Of a stretch of 64,000 nucleotides of DNA, positions 60,833-64,000 are shown one piece after another; position 1 is the stretch's first letter; each line of letters starts with the position of its first letter. The DNA lies in contig NZ_FONW01000001.1 of the NCBI RefSeq assembly GCF_900113005.1, positions 886,996 to 950,995 of the forward strand, given 5' to 3'. A model generated the notes under the pieces. That model was not told the DNA's origin. It did no database searches and saw only the letters and a list, made by a program, of their open reading frames with translations. Position numbers and translations under genes: made by a program. This DNA is from Sunxiuqinia elliptica. Its GTDB lineage: Bacteria; Bacteroidota; Bacteroidia; Bacteroidales; Prolixibacteraceae.

Positions 60833-61027
60833 ATGATTGAGTACGCAAAAGTTATTTTACCAAAGGTTAGCTTTAGCAGGGACTTGTTCCGCAAAGAACT
60901 AATCAAATGTGTTAAGTGGGCAGAGACCCCTCAAGATCTCAATGAGCTACGTGAATGGTGTGACGATAATTTCAGGGAAATGTATCCCGAAATTCTCAAC
61001 GAAGTGTTTTCAACGATTGCTGCATAA
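60833..61027 (+). CDS. Small hypothetical protein
   Basis: 64 residues, ATG start, acidic C-terminal half with repeated Trp (VKWAETPQDLNELREWCDDNF). No membrane segment or known domain; two Cys are not in a metal pattern. A clean intrinsic terminator 14 bases after the stop, and an ORF of gene-like composition, support a real gene. It appears mostly helical and may be a small regulatory or adaptor protein, but function is unknown. It is far enough from trpA to have its own promoter. Confidence 0.65.
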   Translation: MIEYAKVILPKVSFSRDLFRKELIKCVKWAETPQDLNELREWCDDNFREMYPEILNEVFSTIAA

Positions 61028-61038
61028 TGTCTGTATAG

Positions 61039-61065
61039 AAAAAGGCTCCTGAAGGAGCCTTTTTT
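61039..61065 (+). terminator. Intrinsic terminator after the small hypothetical gene
   Basis: AAAAAGGCTCC (61039-61049) pairs with GGAGCCTTTTT (61054-61064), loop TGAA, with T-tract. Confidence 0.9.
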
Positions 61066-61100
61066 ATTTGTCTGATTTTTTACCAAAATAACTTCATAAA

Positions 61101-61128
61101 AAAAGGCCCTCAATGCTGAGGACCTCTT
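61101..61128 (-). terminator. Intrinsic terminator of nrdJ
   Basis: Minus strand: AAGAGGTCCTCA pairs with TGAGGGCCTTTT (two G-U pairs), loop GCAT, followed by a T-run, 27 bases after the nrdJ stop. Confidence 0.85.
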
Positions 61129-61154
61129 TTAGGAAATTTGTCGAATGAATTGAT

Positions 61155-63716
61155 CTATCCGCATTTGGACGAGCCACAGTCCGGGCAGGTCAAACAACCT
61201 TCCTGGTAGATCACATTGCTGGAGCCGCATTCTCCGCAAACTGTTCCCTCTGCAACTGTCCCATTCGGGATATATTTTTTCAGCGCTCTGGCAACACCAG
61301 CTTTCCAGCTGTTGATGGTTTCGTTGTCCAGTTGTAGGCTGGTTACGGTATCTACTACTTTGTGAATAGGCATTCCATGACGAAGGATTCCTGAAATCAG
61401 TTTTGCATAGTTCCAGAATACTGGATTGAACTTGTAAGACAGTCCTTCAATCGTGGTCTTGTATCCACGTTTATTTTCATATTGAAAGTCGTAACGAGAG
61501 TTACCTTCTTCATCGTGACCCTTGATAATTTTTCCTTTTGTAACGGAGCGTGGAAGTAAAATTCCATCTTCATCATCCTGAAGACCGGTGAAGATTTCGT
61601 AAGGAAGATCACCCACCAAACCAATAAAAGCGACCCACTTTTCTTTGTTGTTCTGGAACCGTACAACATCAGCTTCCAGTTCGTCAGGACGCTTGGTTGG
61701 GAATGATGATTTATCGTCTTTCTTTTTTTCTTCTTTTTTATTTGAAACCAACACGCCTGCACGAGAGCCGTCACGATAAACGGTAACTCCTTTACAGCCG
61801 CTCTTCCATGCTTCAAAATATAACTTTCCTACCAACTCTTCTTCAACATCTGAAGGTAGGTTGATGGTTACACTGATTGAGTGGTCGACCCATTTTTGGA
61901 TCCGTCCTTGCATGCGAACTTTGCTCAGCCAGTCGACATCATTTGATGTAGCTTTATAATACGGTGATTGGGCAACCAATTTGTCCAACTCATCTTGGGA
62001 ATATTGTTTGTCTGTTCGGTGTCCTTTGGCCTTCATCCAAGTTACGAATTTGTGGTGGAAGACAATGTACTCTTCCCAGCTATCTCCAACTTCGTCAATA
62101 AAATCAACCCGAACGTCTTTGTCGTTTGGATTAACTTTCCGGCGACGCTTGTAAACAGGCATGAATACCGGTTCAATTCCGGATGTTGTTTGGGTCATTA
62201 AGCTGGTTGTTCCGGTAGGAGCAATGGTTAAAAGAGCAATGTTCCGACGACCATGCTTGGTCATATCTTTATAGAGGGCCTCATCTTGTTCGCGAATGCG
62301 ATTGATCATTGGGTTGTTCTTTTCGCGTTCGGTGTCGTAGATGGTAAAAGAGCCTCTTTCTTTGGCTAAGTTGACGGATGAGCGGTAAGCTTCAACCGCC
62401 AGTGTTTTATGAATCTCTTCGCTGAAGTCTGTTGCGTCTTCTACGCCGTAGCGTAAGCCTAAAGCAGCAAGCATATCACCTTCTGCAGTAATTCCAACAC
62501 CAGTTCGGCGTCCTTCGCGTGCTTTGGTTTGGATTTTTTCCCACAACTTACGTTCTGTTTGTTTGATATCATCGTCTTCAGGGTCTGCATCAATCTTACC
62601 AATGATGGCGTCAATTTTTTCCAGTTCCAGATCGATAATATCATCCATCATGCGTTGGGCATAAGCAACGTGTTCTTTGAACTTGTCAAAGTTGAACTTG
62701 GCCTCTGGAGTGAATGGATTCTCTACATAGGAATAGAGGTTGATTGCTAATAGGCGGCAACTGTCGTAAGGGCATAATGGGATTTCTCCACAAGGGTTTG
62801 TCGATACTGTCTTGTAGCCCATATCGGCGTAACAGTCGGGCACTGATTCGCGGGTAATGGTGTCCCAGAAAAGAATTCCAGGTTCGGCCGATTTCCATGC
62901 GTTGTGTACAATCTTATTCCAGATCTTGCTGGCGTTGGTCTCTTTCTCAAAAACAGGCTTTTCTGCTTCAATGGGGTATTGCTGTAGGTAAGGTGTTCCG
63001 CTTTCAATGGACTGCATAAAATCATCATGGATTTTTACAGATACGTTGGCTCCGGTGACCTTTCCTTGTTCCATCTTGGCATCAATGAACTGCTCTGAGT
63101 CTGGGTGTTTGATAGAAACAGATAGCATGAGTGCTCCACGGCGTCCGTCTTGGGCTACTTCTCGGGTTGAGTTGGAGTAACGTTCCATGAAAGGAACAAT
63201 GCCTGTAGAGGTGAGTGCAGAGTTTTTTACCGGAGAACCTTTTGGTCGAATGTGTGATAAATCATGACCAACACCTCCGCGACGTTTCATTAATTGAACC
63301 TGTTCCTGGTCAATTTTCATGATTCCACCGTACGAGTCAGAGTTTCCTTCGTTCCCGACAACGAAGCAGTTAGAAAGCGAAGCAATTTGATAATCGTTAC
63401 CAATCCCCGTCATTGGACCACCTTGGGGAACGATGTGTTTAAATTCTTTTAGAAGCTCATAGATTTGCGCTTCATTCATCGGGTTTTCATATTTCTTCTC
63501 GATCCTGGCAATTTCTTTTGCCAAACGTTTATGCATGTCATCAGGACTCTTTTCATAGATATTTCCAAAAGAGTCTTTCAGAGCATATTTGTTTATCCAT
63601 ACCCGGGCAGCTAAATCATCTCCTTTGAAATAATTGAGTGTTGCCTGGTATACCTCCTCCTGGGTAAAAATCTTCTTGCCCGTTTTGGGCTCAACTGCCA
63701 CATTTTTGAAAGCCAT
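61155..63716 (-). CDS. nrdJ: Adenosylcobalamin-dependent (class II) ribonucleoside-diphosphate reductase
   Basis: 853 residues. Reduces ribonucleotides to deoxyribonucleotides without oxygen requirement, using vitamin B12. N-terminal cone-type ends at about residue 60; LSNCFVVGNEGNSDSYGG has the first active-site Cys; VQLMKRRGGVGHDLSHIRP; catalytic NPCGEIPLCPYDSCRLL with the thiyl Cys; APTGTTSLMTQTTSGIEPVF; and YRDGSRAGVLV. The C-terminus CGECGSSNVIYQEGC and CPDCGSSKCG is a zinc-ribbon with redox Cys. The start is ATG at 63716. Upstream lies a direct repeat that may be its operator. No cobalamin riboswitch was recognised. Confidence 0.95.
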   Translation of the reverse strand: MAFKNVAVEPKTGKKIFTQEEVYQATLNYFKGDDLAARVWINKYALKDSFGNIYEKSPDDMHKRLAKEIARIEKKYENPMNEAQIYELLKEFKHIVPQGGPMTGIGNDYQIASLSNCFVVGNEGNSDSYGGIMKIDQEQVQLMKRRGGVGHDLSHIRPKGSPVKNSALTSTGIVPFMERYSNSTREVAQDGRRGALMLSVSIKHPDSEQFIDAKMEQGKVTGANVSVKIHDDFMQSIESGTPYLQQYPIEAEKPVFEKETNASKIWNKIVHNAWKSAEPGILFWDTITRESVPDCYADMGYKTVSTNPCGEIPLCPYDSCRLLAINLYSYVENPFTPEAKFNFDKFKEHVAYAQRMMDDIIDLELEKIDAIIGKIDADPEDDDIKQTERKLWEKIQTKAREGRRTGVGITAEGDMLAALGLRYGVEDATDFSEEIHKTLAVEAYRSSVNLAKERGSFTIYDTEREKNNPMINRIREQDEALYKDMTKHGRRNIALLTIAPTGTTSLMTQTTSGIEPVFMPVYKRRRKVNPNDKDVRVDFIDEVGDSWEEYIVFHHKFVTWMKAKGHRTDKQYSQDELDKLVAQSPYYKATSNDVDWLSKVRMQGRIQKWVDHSISVTINLPSDVEEELVGKLYFEAWKSGCKGVTVYRDGSRAGVLVSNKKEEKKKDDKSSFPTKRPDELEADVVRFQNNKEKWVAFIGLVGDLPYEIFTGLQDDEDGILLPRSVTKGKIIKGHDEEGNSRYDFQYENKRGYKTTIEGLSYKFNPVFWNYAKLISGILRHGMPIHKVVDTVTSLQLDNETINSWKAGVARALKKYIPNGTVAEGTVCGECGSSNVIYQEGCLTCPDCGSSKCG

Positions 63717-63764
63717 ACACCAAATATTAAAGTACTGTTTTTGTTAAGTGATTGTATATTTGAC

Positions 63765-63804
63765 CGAAAGTAAGGTCGCTGTATGCAAAATTTGCTGTAT
63801 GCAA
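63765..63804 (-). promoter_or_regulatory. Candidate promoter and direct-repeat operator of nrdJ
   Basis: Minus-strand TACTTTCG (63772-63765, one mismatch from TAnnTTTG) lies about 50 bases before the ATG. Upstream of it the 11-mer TTGCATACAGC is repeated at 63788-63778 and 63804-63794, a period of 16 bases, covering the -33 area. The same 11-mer (as GCTGTATGCAA) is at 2370-2380 before the DUF3098 gene. Confidence 0.45.
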
Positions 63805-63947
63805 TATAGTATGGAAAAGAAAAAAATGGAATACTTTTTTCTTGACAAGACTCTAAAGTTATCAACTAAAAATTGTTAGTTGATTTGTTTTTAGTGGGTT
63901 AGGTTTTTGATAATTAAAGAAAGTTTACCAAAATGAAAAGTTTGAGT

Positions 63948-63955
63948 TAATTTTG
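63948..63955 (+). promoter_or_regulatory. -7 promoter element toward the right edge
   Basis: TAATTTTG, a perfect TAnnTTTG, on the plus strand. The gene it would serve lies outside the window. No matched -33 element was found. Confidence 0.3.
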
Positions 63956-64000
63956 GCAAGAAGAAATTAACAGGTGCTAAACACTTGAACATCAAAACAA

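Noticed and set aside
63717-64000. Cobalamin riboswitch upstream of nrdJ
   Set aside because: No conserved B12-box or matching folding core could be seen; only direct repeats and an imperfect promoter.
1-64000. tRNA or rRNA genes
   Set aside because: No cloverleaf with T-loop GGTTCGAATC-like block or rRNA segment was recognised by eye; a tRNA scan would settle it.

Overview
The window comes from a Bacteroidota chromosome, most likely a Bacteroidales/Marinilabiliales-type environmental bacterium. The signs are a 2508-residue SprA (type IX secretion), a SusC/SusD pair driven by an ECF sigma and FecR-type anti-sigma, the ftsX-DUF3098-uppP-truB-queA order, and many -7 elements of the Bacteroidota form TAnnTTTG with weak or absent Shine-Dalgarno sequences. 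No rRNA, tRNA, prophage or CRISPR array was found. The first gene is cut by the left edge.

Layout. 0-5.4 kb: YfhO-like membrane protein, FtsX, small membrane protein, undecaprenyl-pyrophosphate phosphatase, TruB, QueA. 5.5-11.1 kb: a serine hydrolase, a large membrane-anchored propeller protein and a U32-family protein. 11.3-20.7 kb: a polysaccharide-utilisation type locus (ECF sigma, FecR, SusC with STN domain, SusD, S1 sulfatase) aimed at a sulfated glycan, with no glycoside hydrolase in view. 20.9-21.8 kb: one secreted protein, closed by a strong bidirectional terminator.

21.9-30.0 kb is an accessory island. It holds a type III restriction-modification operon (mod, DUF3800-like gene, small unknown basic protein, res). 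Upstream of mod lies an array of 112-bp units, each with two different palindromes, wrapped around a REP-associated tyrosine transposase gene (RAYT). An orphan gene of higher GC and a 21-bp-period degenerate tandem repeat follow. The middle of mod, between its catalytic motifs, is abruptly AT-rich, which suggests an exchanged specificity region.

30.1-39.5 kb: pdxA-ruvA-sprA on the minus strand behind a near-perfect Bacteroidota promoter. 39.5-45.2 kb: nitroreductase, small outer-membrane and regulatory genes, GNAT, RlmN, an FNR-type reductase and YidD. 45.3-48.8 kb: a TauE-type permease and a zinc/manganese-type ABC transporter operon ending in a 59-residue cysteine-rich protein. 48.9-53.6 kb: ROK kinase, PHP phosphoesterase, TIM-barrel isomerase-like protein, MscS channel.

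53.7-60.6 kb: a complete trpEGDCFBA operon behind a classical attenuator, with a 22-codon leader peptide containing three consecutive Trp codons followed by an intrinsic terminator. 60.8-63.7 kb: a small conserved-looking protein and a B12-dependent class II ribonucleotide reductase. The most rewarding targets for a second look are the RAYT/112-bp array, the four-gene restriction operon with its mosaic mod gene, and the trp attenuator.
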